Source: Aedes albopictus (taxonomy: Eukaryota > Arthropoda > Insecta > Diptera > Culicidae). From it: a stretch of 64,000 bases of DNA. A program made the position numbers and the translations under genes. The notes beneath the pieces are model-generated. The model was given only the letters and a program-made list of their open reading frames with translations. It had not been told where the DNA came from and searched no databases. Numbering within the stretch: position 1 is the first letter of the stretch; every line of letters starts with the position of its first letter. Positions 46,438 through 56,544 of the stretch are shown here, piece by piece. The DNA lies in contig NC_085137.1 in NCBI RefSeq assembly GCF_035046485.1, positions 4,131,977 to 4,195,976 of the forward strand, written 5' to 3'.

Positions 46438-46607
46438 TGTTGGCATATTGAACCGTGGACAACGACTCACGGCACATCAGCTGATCCTAGTAGGCATGGC
46501 CAACCTCAGCCACACGCGTCGTCGTCACTCGTATAGTAACGTCACAGTGAGAAGTCAGATTGCATTCCAGCAGCTCCCGCTTGCTCGCAACAAATCTAAA
46601 GTGCACA
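46438..46607 (+). repeat. Right long terminal repeat (170 bp)
   Basis: About 97 percent identical by eye to 42695-42864. It ends GTGCACA, directly followed by AAATGGAGAATTGAT, which resumes the duplicated flank that aligns with 57907 onward in copy 2. Confidence 0.7.
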
Positions 46608-47214
46608 AAATGGAGAATTGATAGCAGCTTTTAATCTAGTACTTCACTGATTGCGTCCTATTGACTACAATACTAAAATTGTACAATGGTTTTTACCGTT
46701 ATCAACAATTACTGCCCAAAATTATTTCTACAGTTTTACCATAGACTGTGTTGGTTTAACTTGAAAGAATAGCTCATATTTAAAAGAAGGAAAAGTTTTA
46801 CATTCGATTATTGGCAGATTCAGCACCGAAAACTAGTGTAAGCCTTCGTTACCAAAAAATTTTAACTAGGGAGATTCTTCCATTAATTCCTACCAGAGTT
46901 GCACTCTGTCACTATCAATATCAATGGTAAGCAAATCGCTGATTTTGATAAGCCGACTGCGATCCAAGTCAGCGTGCGCTTTATTGAGTCACCGTCACTT
47001 AACTTGTTCCATCAGAACTGGATCAGAAATTCGTTTAAAAACCCAAATGAAGATTTACCAAGATGATAATTTAATATGTGGTACAAAATAACAAGTTTTG
47101 CATGTTGGTCACAAAAAAGTTTGTGTTTTGGCGAAAACCACTAAAATATCACATCAGTTGCAATCTAGGATAGGATGTGACAACTGAAATTCGCCTGTCT
47201 TTTTATTTTTTCGT
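46608..47214. other. Flank resumption and gene-free spacer
   Basis: 46608 to about 46840 matches copy 2 at about 57907-58120 (CTAGTACTTCACT, CTATTGACTACAATACTAAA, GGCAGATTCAGCACC). Similarity then ends, marking the 3' limit of the duplication. Nothing else seen to 47214. Confidence 0.55.
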
Positions 47215-47216
47215 TA

Positions 47217-48595
47217 CACTGAAAGCAGCTTTGTAGTGAAATTTACTACAATGGGGGTTACAATTAACAGACTCGCACCAACGTTTTTCAACCGAAGTGA
47301 CTTCATGTTTATTATAAGAAGAAATGTAGTATTTTTTACTGTTCTTCTGAGTTTCTGTTAAGGTTGTTGTCTCTACTATTGAATATACCATTCATCAGTT
47401 AAATATACAACAATGTGGAGCGGACCTGTTGTGATGGTTAGAAGTCTTGACTATCATGCCGAGGACCTGGGATCGAATCCCACTCCCGACAAACTTGCAA
47501 AATGTGAGTTCTTCCTTCGGAAGGGAAGTAAAGTGTGGGTCCCGAGATGAACTAGCCTAGGGCTAAAAATCTCGTTAATACAGATAAAAAAAATATATAT
47601 ATATACAACAGAAGTTGTTTATTTTGACTACTGAAGATTTACTGCAGCGTGGCAGTATGTTTGTAGTAATTTTACATTGTAATTTTGAACCAACAAGTTT
47701 TATTTGAAATAATTTTATTTTATATTTAAAATACAGAAAAGATACAAATATCTCTAACATAAATAAAAAAAAGCATAAAGCGCTGGCACGATTGTCCGAT
47801 GCTAGTAAAGGAACACTTGAAAAACATAATTAGCTAAGGTACGAGTTAGTTTGCAGAGGTTTGCAGCCGTTTTTGGGGTTCTTTCAAGGTTGTGCCGGGA
47901 ATTTTTAGGAGCTGTTTTGTAGCAACAATCCTGAAAAGAACGCTACCTCTAGTAAACTTATTTATTTCAAAGACTAATGTAAACTTACCGTGAGAGACTA
48001 GAAATCCTCTTGGTCAGCTCGGGAAATCATTAACATTATCAGCATCTGAAAGCGGCAGCAAAGCGGCAAAATCTGAATAGCATAAAGTTATATTTTTGTG
48101 AATTTTGGTTTTTCAGGTGGGCGGCGATTAATTACATTAAGTAACACTGTTTTGCACAATCGTTTTTGATTAAAAAAGTCGCAAAAAGTTATTTTTTTTC
48201 GTAGCCAAAACAAACAAGTATTTTTCTGTCAACAAACACCTGACTACATTAACAGTAAAATTAACCACAAATAACTTCGGTTATATTTCGTTGGTATAAT
48301 ATATTCAATACTACTACAAACATGGTAAAATCGAGAGTGTAACATCATTGAACCATGCATCACTATTATCTTTACCACGAGCATAGTAGTTTTTGCTATC
48401 AAATATGCTCATGCTATTAGGTATTTTGAAAACACTGCGTGGTTAATTTTCCCAGAGAATCACGATGAAAAATAGGTTCAAAACAACCATTTGTCAGTCA
48501 ATTTCCCTAATTTTATGGTGCTTTTAACCAAATTTTATGCTTGTGAATTCAACAACACGTTTCTCGTTTAAAGTACAATGAAATTGATTTCAGTG
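47217..48595. mobile_element. Possible TA-flanked element with CACTGAAA ends
   Basis: TACACTGAAA at 47215 and TTTCAGTGTA at 48588 are perfect inverted 10-mers, compatible with TA target duplication and CACTGAAA termini of a Tc1/mariner-like element. The termini are short, so chance is possible. The interior is AT-rich and carries an inserted SINE. Confidence 0.35.
47413..47600 (+). mobile_element. tRNA-derived SINE with 10-bp target duplication
   Basis: The head contains GTGATGGTTAGAAGTC (A-box-like) and GGGATCGAATCCC (B-box-like). The body includes CCTAGGGCTAAAAATCTCG and ends in an A-rich and TA-rich tail. Perfect direct repeats ATATACAACA flank it at 47403-47412 and 47601-47610. It differs from the Feilai-type copy in this window. 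Confidence 0.8.
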
Positions 48596-48689
48596 TAGAT
48601 TTCGTCGATGATGAAAATTCAGTGCTACCACTTTACTTTATTCCAAATCTTTCAGACAATTTAAATTTAACGATTGCAATTATAATGAA

Positions 48690-49970
48690 TAACTTGAGAA
48701 GCATTTCTGCAGAATCCCGAAGAAAATTCTCACAAAAAATCTGTAGAGGATTCTCATCCCAAGTATTATTTGATAGTCAAATAGCCTTAAGGAGGTTTTT
48801 AGAACCACCATAAAAACAAAATATTAGGTATAAGGTTTTATGATGGTTCTCAAAACCTCTACAAGATCAAATTGTTACTTGGGATAGAATCCTGAGGGGC
48901 AGACTCCCAGAATCCAGAAGCGGATGCTCCCAGGAACTATCATAGAATCCTTTCAGAATCCAGAGGATGCTCCTAGAATCCTGAGCGGGATGATACCAGA
49001 GTCTTGAAGAGGATTCTCACAAAAATCTGATGAGGATTCTCCTAAAGAGGATCTTGGCAAAAACCTGAGGGAGGAGGATTCTTCCAAAATCCAGAGGAGA
49101 ACTCTCCCAGAATCTTAAAGAGCATTCTCACAGAATCCTGAGGAAGATTTATACAGGATCCATAGCAGGATTCTTTAAGTAGAATGACACTAGAATCACA
49201 GAAACCTGGGAAGGATTCTTACAGAAGATTTTTTCCAAAAACTTGAGGAAGAACCTAGAGGCAAACTTTCCCAGGATCTTGAAGATGATTCTCAGAGAAA
49301 CTTGAGAACCATTCCCGCAGAGTCCCGAAGAGAATTATTAGTAAAAATTTGAAGAGAATTCTCATAGAATCCTCCGAGTAGAATGACACTAAAATCTTGA
49401 AGATGGTTTTCACAGAAACTTGAGAAGGATTCTCACAGAAGGATTTTCCCAAAAACTTGAGTAAGATTCTGATGCCCTCAGAATCTAGAGGCAAACTTTC
49501 CCAGGATCTTGAAGATGATTCTCATAGAAACTTGAGAACCATTCCCGCAGAGTCCCGAAGAAAAATCTGAAGAGGATTCTCATAGAATCTTCAGGAGCAC
49601 TCTTTCAAAATCCAGAGGATGCTCCTAGAATTCTGAAGGGGATGTTACCAGAATCTTGAAGAGGATTCTCAAAAAAAAATCTGATGAGGATTCTCCTGAT
49701 GTGATTGCTCCCATAATCCAGTGGTAGATTCTCCCAGATTCTTGAAGAGGATTCTCACAGAATCATGACTGAGACACTCACCGAAATCTTAGAAAGATTC
49801 TTACAGACTCCAGAGGAGTATGCTCCCAGAATCCTGAAGAGGATGATACTGAATTTGGAGAAGATTTTCACAGTAACCTGGGGAGGATTCTTACTTAATC
49901 CAGAAAAGGATTCTCCCAGAACCCTGAGGAGAATATTCACAGAATCCTGAAGAGGATTCTCTCAGTATCC
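48690..49970. repeat. Class C degenerate repeats
   Basis: GAAGAGGATTCTCACAGAATCC-like copies. A segment of about 240 bp repeats (CCCAGGATCTTGAAGATGAT at about 49270 and 49500), so local segmental duplication has occurred. ORFs here are repeat translations. Confidence 0.6.
48758..48883. mobile_element. 126-bp MITE with CCCAAGTA / TACTTGGG termini
   Basis: CCCAAGTATTATTTGAT at the left and ATCAAATTGTTACTTGGG at the right form the outer stem. An inner stem pairs AGGAGGTTTTTAGAACCACC with the GGTTCTCAAAACCTC side. The termini match those of the ~1-kb elements E1-E3, so this may be a short relative. Confidence 0.65.
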
Positions 49971-50480
49971 CGACCCATCCGAGAGCAAATAACAAGATTA
50001 TAACAAAATTATTCGAACTATTGTAAGAAATAGCAAAAGGTGATATCATTTTGTTGCATGGGTATATCTATGTGAATATTCATAACTAAGTTATACTCAT
50101 ATTTGTTTTTATTTTAAGTATCAAAATTATAACAAAACTTGTTATTTTGTTCAGACAGATATATAAGAAAATTTGTTACATAATGCATAATAATACAATT
50201 TCCTACAACACAATTTCGTACATTTTTATTGCAATATTTGTAATGTTTATTGTAACAAAGTTATTTTTTTTAAATATTTTGTATTGTTGCGAAAAAGTTC
50301 GATATTTTTTTGTTATTTTGATCACTCGAACCAAGAAAATTATTACAAAACTTATAATAAATTGTTTCTGAAATAAATAATAGAATTTGTTATAATCTTG
50401 TTATGATTAAATCTCAGTTTGTTATATTTTAGTATCATTTGGAGGGAGTTTTGTTAGAATTTTTGCTTGGTATTCATTCA
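49971..50480. repeat. AT-rich MITE-like stretch
   Basis: Rich in AACAAGATTATAAC-, TTGTTATAATC- and GTAACAAAG-like words resembling the AT-rich MITEs at 37858-38906. Possible ends are AGCAAATAACAAG and the complement of TTAGAATTTTTGCT. Boundaries uncertain. Confidence 0.35.
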
Positions 50481-50485
50481 AAGTA

Positions 50486-50698
50486 GGGTCTTGTACCATT
50501 TGGGCAGGTGTACCTATTTTGGGCACTTGCTGCTATAACTAAATCAATTTTCAATCGATTGACTTGATTTTTTGTACAGAGTTAGGCACGTACAGTTTCT
50601 AACTCTATGCAAAAATTCAAAACAATCGGTTTGAAATTGACTTAGTTATAGCGGCAAGTGCCCAAAATAGGTACACCTGCCCAAATGGTACAAGACCC
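50486..50698. mobile_element. 213-bp MITE (ACCATTTGGGCAGG family), copy 2
   Basis: Inverted repeats of about 65 bp begin GGGTCTTGTACCATTTGGGC. The right side is a close complement, ending GGTACAAGACCC. Same family as 28078-28283; the internal loop differs. No clean target duplication here. Confidence 0.7.
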
Positions 50699-50895
50699 TG
50701 CATGTTTTATAGCGACCGTTGTTACAAGAAACAATGTAACAAAATATCAAACTGAAACTCAAAGCGTTTCAGGTAATTTCAGGGTTTTTTTTCATCTTTA
50801 TTAACGCAATTTCAGGGTGTTTAGGGGGCTTCACTGGCTTTCAGGTGATTAAAGGAATTTCTAGGCGTTTTGAGAGGTGTTTCAAGAAGTTTTAA

Positions 50896-52466
50896 CCTTT
50901 GAAACCGGATTTTTTCCAAGCGTTATTATGGAGTATTTTCTACGTATTTCTGTAGTTTTGGTGCTCAATAGCATGAAAAAGGTAGAATATTCTGCAGAAT
51001 TTTTTTTCCGTATACCATAAGATCAGCTGGGGCGATTCAAACTTTTCTTGTGTTTAATATCTAAGTATGTACCAGAAGCTATGGTCTCCGGAGTAGTGCT
51101 GTTGATCTGGAATATCTCATAACTATTTTGGATTGACTTATGATATGACAGGGGGATAACAGATTACTGTTTAATGTTCATTGTGAGAATAACTACTATT
51201 ACTGTCAAGAGTTTATGTTCAGGCTAGTTTGAATGATTCTCAATGTCCCAAAGGTACATAATAATGTATAGTATACCTCAGGTTGGTCCAGTCACCGCGA
51301 TTGATTATGAAACTTTACTCAGTATGTCAGATATAGCTGATGTTACGAGTGTAGACCTAAAGATCTGAACTTCAATATAGTTTGGCTAACCTGGAATATT
51401 CCCATAGTATCTCTTAATAACTTTTGATATTTCAAGAGCTTTACGGATCTCAGCAGAATATGTCATGCTATTATTTATGGCGAAAACAAAAAGTTTTTCT
51501 TGTAGATTTGTAAGATTTTATTTTAGAACAGTTTGCACGACCCTGAATGTCCCAAAGGTTAATAATAATCAAGTAGGCTTCTGATTGGTCCAGTAACCAC
51601 AGATAAATATGCAACGTTACTTAGTATTGCAGATATGACAGTTTACACGAATGTAGACTTGATGTTCTGAACTCCAAGCTAGTTTGGCTGATCTGAAATA
51701 TTCCTATATTGTCTCTAAATGACATTTGAGATTTTCAGAGCTTCAAGGATCCCAGCAGATTATGCAATACTATGATTTGTGGTAAAACACATAAAGTTGC
51801 TTTTGTGGATTTGAAGGACATCATTATAGAACAGTTTGGACGACCCTGAATATCCAAAAGGTTATAATTAGCCAGTAGACTTCAGATTGCTCCAATAACT
51901 ACGGTTAATTATGCAGCGTTACTCAGTATAACAGATATGGCTACTATTACGATTGTAGACCTGAAGTTCTGAACTCCAAGGTAGTTTGGCTGACCTGGAA
52001 CATCCCTATAGTGTCTTCAAATGACATTGTAAATGTCAAGAGCTTCACGGATCCCAGAAGGTTATGCAATGCTATTTTTTGTGGCGAAAATACATAACAT
52101 TATTCTTGTAGATTTGAAGGACTTCACTATAGGACAGTTTGGAACACCTAGAACATCCCAAAATATAAAACACAGTTTGATATTCTTGACAAAGGCTAAA
52201 TGAATACATATAAACGTAACCACCATCCAGTTCAGCTTCTAGAACAACTGTTATGTCAATTATTTCGTTTTTCCACATTTCATGGTGTTCAGGATGTTCT
52301 AGGTTATCAATGAAGGCCTAAATACAAATATTCCGATTTTCCCTAACAGAGGACTCAATTTGCAACAACTTTGCCCAAGACAGTATTCTGTTTTATTGAA
52401 TGGGTGAATTTATACAGCCATTTCTATGTTGGGGTCATCATATATGACTCCTCGGGCTCCAAAGGG
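50896..52466. mobile_element. piggyBac-like TTAA element containing ~303-bp tandem repeats
   Basis: TTAA at 50892-50895 and 52467-52470. The ends CCTTTGAAACC and the complement of GGCTCCAAAGGG resemble each other and begin with a piggyBac-type CC(C)TTTG. The 1.57-kb interior has no transposase. It has three clear diverged copies of a ~303-bp unit, landmark AATGTCCCAAAGG or AATATCCAAAAGG near 51242, 51546 and 51849, and a partial copy on either side. Confidence 0.55.
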
Positions 52467-52470
52467 TTAA

Positions 52471-52860
52471 GGCATTGAAGCGCATTTCAGGAGGTTTCAG
52501 AAGACTTGAGGGCGTTTCAAAAGACTTCAGAGAGATTCCTTGAAGTTTAGGGGGCTTCAAAAATTTTTAGGTTAACTTTCCGAGGAATTTCAGAGGCGTT
52601 TCAAGGGTTATCAGAAGATCTCTAGAGGACTTTACTGCCCTTCAGATGAGCTGTGGGGGATTTCGGGAGCATTTCAGGGGTTGTTCAAGGCGTTTCAGGG
52701 TGTTTGAAGGCATTTCAGGTGGTTTCACAGGGGTTCTCAGGGTTTTAGGCAGCTTCACAGAATTCCAGGTGAGCTTCAGGGTCTTAAAGGTGTTTAAGGC
52801 GTTTCAAGGGATTCTGATGGGTTCCCAGGGGTTTCAGGGGCATCTCAAGGGGGTTTCAAA
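52471..52860 (+). repeat. Class A repeat block upstream of duplicated exon 6
   Basis: TTTCAGGGGTGTTTCAAGG-like copies stop about 110 bp before the duplicate acceptor. They mirror the block at 39241-39395 and are a possible substrate for the recombination that made the duplication. Confidence 0.6.
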
Positions 52861-52973
52861 CAGAACTACTCTCCTATGTTATCTACAATAGAACTTGCTA
52901 GCTACGCCAATGATGACCCTGTGTATACAACTCTCAATACTCTTCAATTCATTTTGAGTATTCTCTTCCCCAG

Positions 52974-53518
52974 ACAAACGACATCTTCCTCCACAAGCTG
53001 GCCGAAATGAACGTGACCGAACCGGTGTCGCAATTCGCTCCCCAAACCTACGACGCGGTATGGGCGATCGCGTTGGCCTTACGTGGCGCAGAACGAACGT
53101 GGACACAGGTGGCCCACCGGAACCGTACCCGGTTGGCCCATTACGACTACACGCGGTTCGACATTGCCCAGGAACTGCTCAGCCAGTTCGACAGCCTGAA
53201 GTTCAACGGGATCTCCGGGCCGGTTTCGTTCGATGGAGCCGATCGCGTGGGAACCACTTCGTTCCATCAGATCCAAAGCGGACGGCTGCAGCTCATTGCG
53301 TTCTACTATCCGAAGAACAATTCGTTGGATTTCGGTTGCCCCAAGTGCGGTATGGTGGAGTGGGAATCTGGGCAGGTGCCGATCGCGAAGCGCAGTTTGA
53401 GGCTTCGAGTTGACACCATTTCTCCGCTGGCGTTCTACATGGTGGTTGTGTTGTCGGTGGTGGGAATTGGAATCTCGCTGTTGTTTCTTGGACTGAATCT
53501 ACACTTCAGGAAACTCAA
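52974..53518 (+). CDS. GABA-B-R3: GABA-B-R3 exon 6, copy 2
   Basis: Same length (545 bp), phase and splice signals as 39535-40079: acceptor TTCCCCAG, donor GTAAGA. Its protein differs at one residue of 181 (Arg371 to His). The Venus-flytrap end, linker and TM1 are intact. Several synonymous changes separate the copies. No exon equivalent to exons 1-5 lies between 41.8 and 52.9 kb, so a complete receptor would need splicing from exon 5 at 30034. Alternatives are an unexpressed relic or an assembly duplicate. Confidence 0.85.
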
Positions 53519-53572
53519 GTAAGAAGTATTTAATTACTGGCAGCGTGGTTTTAATACTTTTTCTACTTCCAG

Positions 53573-55250
53573 AGCGATCAAACTGTCCAGCCCAAAGCTG
53601 AGCACGATCACCGTTACCGGGTGTATACTAGTCTACATGGCCACGATACTACTGGGACTCGATCATTCAACGCTACCGTGGTCATCGGTGACCTTCTCGT
53701 CGATCTGCATGGCCAGAATCTACTTTCTGTCGGCTGGTTTCTCGCTCGCATTCGGATCGATGTTTGCGAAGACATTTCGAGTCTATCGACTGTTCACGCA
53801 CAGCGCCGGGGGACTCTGTAAGGATAAGATCTTGAGGGATACTCAGTTGATCTCGGTGATCGGTGCATTGCTGCTGCTGGATGCCTGCGTTGTGTCGTTC
53901 TGGATGGCTGCGGATCCAATGGAGCGACATTTGCATAATCTGTCACTGGAGATCAGTGCTACCGACAGGACCGTGGTTTTCTTGCCGCAAGTCGAGCTGT
54001 GTCGATCGAGGCATTACGAGAGCTGGTTGGGAACGTTGTACGCATACAAAGGTCTCCTGTTGCTGGTGGGTGTCTACATGGCATGGCAGACTCGGAATGT
54101 GAAAATTCCGGCTTTAAACGATTCGCAGTACATTGGAATTTCAGTGTACAGCGTGGTGATCACCAGTGCAAGCGTTGTAGTCCTAGCCAATTTGTTGTAC
54201 GAGAAAGTAACATTGGCGTTCGTGATCACGGCAGGTTTCATTCTGATCTCAACGACGGCAACGCTCTGCCTACTGTTTCTTCCGAAGCTGAAAGATATCT
54301 TCGATAAGGGCGAAGTGTACGATCCAGTTATCCACAGTATGGGACTCAAAGTGGAATGCAATACCCGGAGATTTGTGCTGGATGATCGTAGGGAGCTGCA
54401 GTTCCGAGTGGAGGTTCAAAACCGAGTGTACAAGAAAGAGATCGAGATGCTAGACGCGGAAATCGTTCGGTTAGAAAAACTCCTCAACGAAAAGTCTTCC
54501 AGATCTTCGTCGCGATCATCTGACCCGAACGTAAAACCCCTGGAAATGTCGGACCCCAGTACGACCAGTGGATTGCCAATGCTGCTACTGTCCGTGCTGC
54601 CCCCGATCATACCACGTGCGAGTTGGCCTTCCGTCGACCCTATGCTATCACCAAAGAAGCGAAACGTGACCTTCAGCTCTCAGCCGCGGATTGAACTGGG
54701 TCGCGATCGAATAGGCTTATCTGGATATCGATCTTCGAGTATAGAGGAAGGTGGAGGAGGTGTGCTAAACCGAATCTGGAACCTGTTTGGACCACGAATG
54801 CGCAATACTACGTCCGTTTCAACGCTTGGAGGTTTGAACTTAGCCACAGTCTTGCCTTCGAAACTCACGATCTTTGCGGAAGTGGACGCCGAAGATGAAG
54901 TGTCGTCTATGAGTGATCGTAGACGATCGGATGTTTTTACGATTAACCAGACATCCGTCGAAGACCTACGCTTGACAGGGTCCGAACCGAAAGTGAACTT
55001 CATGTTGCCTCCTGTTGTAGTGAATCGACGATCCTCGATCGTACCAACCCTTCGGGAGAGGATCAAAGGATCTCCCAGATTTCCGCACAGGGTTTGCCCG
55101 ACCAGCAGCATGTCGGAATTGGCAGGCGAACGGGCGAAGATCGGGTTTCTAACGGTGAAGAGCTGCGAGGTTTTGCAACGTAACAATAACGATCCCAAAT
55201 CGAAGTGGAAATCGATGGATTCTTTCTCGAAGAATGTCGAGCAGTGTTGA
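53573..55250 (+). CDS. GABA-B-R3: GABA-B-R3 terminal exon 7, copy 2
   Basis: 1678 bp, the same length as 40134-41811, ending in TGA at 55248-55250. It is open throughout and has all seven-membrane-segment landmarks and SPRFPHR. Eight residue changes against copy 1: V771I between TM6 and TM7, and seven in the tail (about M907K, S922G, M926I, plus Met to Leu, Ala to Val, Val to Ala and Asp to Glu further on). The membrane core is otherwise identical although silent sites differ, the pattern of protein-level constraint. Confidence 0.87.
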
Positions 55251-56125
55251 GTTTTGAGTGGTGACAATGTAGGACCAATAACTCGTATATAACTCGGTTA
55301 ACATTAGCTGATAGATGGTTGCAACTGAGTGCTGTGTTTCATAGAAAGCAATAAAATAAAATCGAATCAATGGTAGTTTGTGTGAATGGAATTTATTAAT
55401 CATAATAATCAAAGAAGAGTGGTTATTTCTTGTGCACATATCCGAACAAATTGTATTCCACTTTTTATTTATTTTTTAAGATTAAGTTTCTTAATACAAA
55501 ACTGGGCCAGTCTTGTTTTCAGCAGGTCAGTTTCATTATCATTAATTTGTTTCACTTACTGAAATTACATGTTGTTACGCTAGGCAGATAAACGGGCCAA
55601 TTTATGCCTGTCTTATTCGGATGTCCGTTTTGACAGCTTAATAGATAATTCTGTTGCATGATCCAGTTCAGCACCGGTTGTCATTTTGAGAAGCAAAGCG
55701 ATAAGAGATAGTGTTCACAAATCATATTTCTTGAGCCATGACGAGTATTTATAAATACACAAGCTTCTGCTTAGGGTTAGTTGAGGAATCAGTTGAGAAA
55801 AAGTGAATCGGTTTTTGTTATTTCTTTGAGATAACGCTAAATTTCCAAAAGGATTTTTTGTTTTTCTACTTCTATGACACATGTTGTTGGCCTTTGGTAA
55901 TTTGAGGACTGTTAAATTTAAAAACGGAGAAATTTATATATAAAGGCTAGAAAAAAGCATTGTTCAAATTCAACCATCAGGATGAATTTCAACACAGCAG
56001 TTATGGTATTGGCACCGAAACAGTTTTTGAATTTGTTAGACATTCCAATAATAAAAAGCAATCAGCGAAGCACTAGCTTGAACGTAGTGAGCTTGATTTT
56101 TGTATGATGAGAAGATCAATTCTCC
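55251..56125. other. 3' UTR and flank, copy 2 of duplicated segment
   Basis: Aligns with 41812-42690. AATAAA hexamers at 55350-55360. High similarity through about 56100, after which the copies differ by separate insertions. Confidence 0.75.
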
Positions 56126-56135
56126 ATTTCTGGAA

Positions 56136-56250
56136 TGAAATGGTGCAAACAGAGTGGGTATTATGATTTCTTATCTAATTTGATGCTGTTGCTCAAAAAG
56201 CATCAAATTAGTCAAGAAATCATAATAACCACGCTGTTTGCACCATTTCA
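56136..56250. repeat. Near-perfect 115-bp hairpin
   Basis: TGAAATGGTGCAAACAGAGT at 56136 is mirrored by CTGTTTGCACCATTTCA ending at 56250. The inner arms ATTATGATTTCTTATCTAAT and TTAGTCAAGAAATCATAAT also pair. The stem is about 50 bp with a loop of about 10 bp. Confidence 0.75.
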
Positions 56251-56282
56251 ACGGCGTAGCCAGCTTTTTCTTTTTTTTCTTG

Positions 56283-56392
56283 TTCACTCTCTTAAACAAA
56301 CACGAGAAAGAGCGGGATCAAACCAGGGGCGAATGGCTCCTCACTCCATCCCTCTCTTTCTCGTGTTTGTTTAGGAGAGTGAGCAAGAAAAC
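56283..56392. repeat. Inverted repeat with AAACAAACACGAGAAAGAG arms
   Basis: CACTCTCTTAAACAAACACG at the left and CGTGTTTGTTTAGGAGAGTG at the right are near-perfect complements, separated by about 50 bp of GC-richer sequence. No element name assigned. Confidence 0.6.
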
Positions 56393-56544
56393 CCCTAATG
56401 AATCCACCTGTGGTGGTGTTGGTGGCGCCTTTCTCGTACCTTCGAAAACACATTTTAACAAAACTCAAGTGACATGGTGATGAATACTGCACTTTCTTAT
56501 GTTTAACAAAAATCCATGGCACCATAAATTATATTTGGCTTTTG

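Larger units (their letters stand above)
42695..46607 (+). mobile_element. 3.9-kb LTR-bounded non-autonomous element with promoter-like modules
   Basis: Two 170-bp LTR-like repeats enclose about 3.6 kb with no gag, protease, RT or integrase frame. A primer-binding-like site follows the left LTR. Instead of pol the interior holds four TATA cassettes, a ~640-bp degenerate tandem duplication (about 43620-44160 and 44290-44800) and a 219-bp tandem repeat. TGACGTAGGACTACGTC near 42963 and AGTCCTACGTCA near 46207 are inverted partners, perhaps marking an inner unit. No target duplication was found and the polypurine tract is weak, so origin by recombination between solo LTRs is also possible. Confidence 0.55.

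Noticed and set aside
52974..55250. Processed retrocopy as the source of the second exon pair
   Set aside because: The 54-bp intron is retained, and so is the 3' non-transcribed flank, so this is a DNA-level duplication.
54680..55267. 195-codon minus-strand ORF
   Set aside because: Antisense shadow of the receptor's terminal exon; the copy 1 counterpart is broken into shorter frames.
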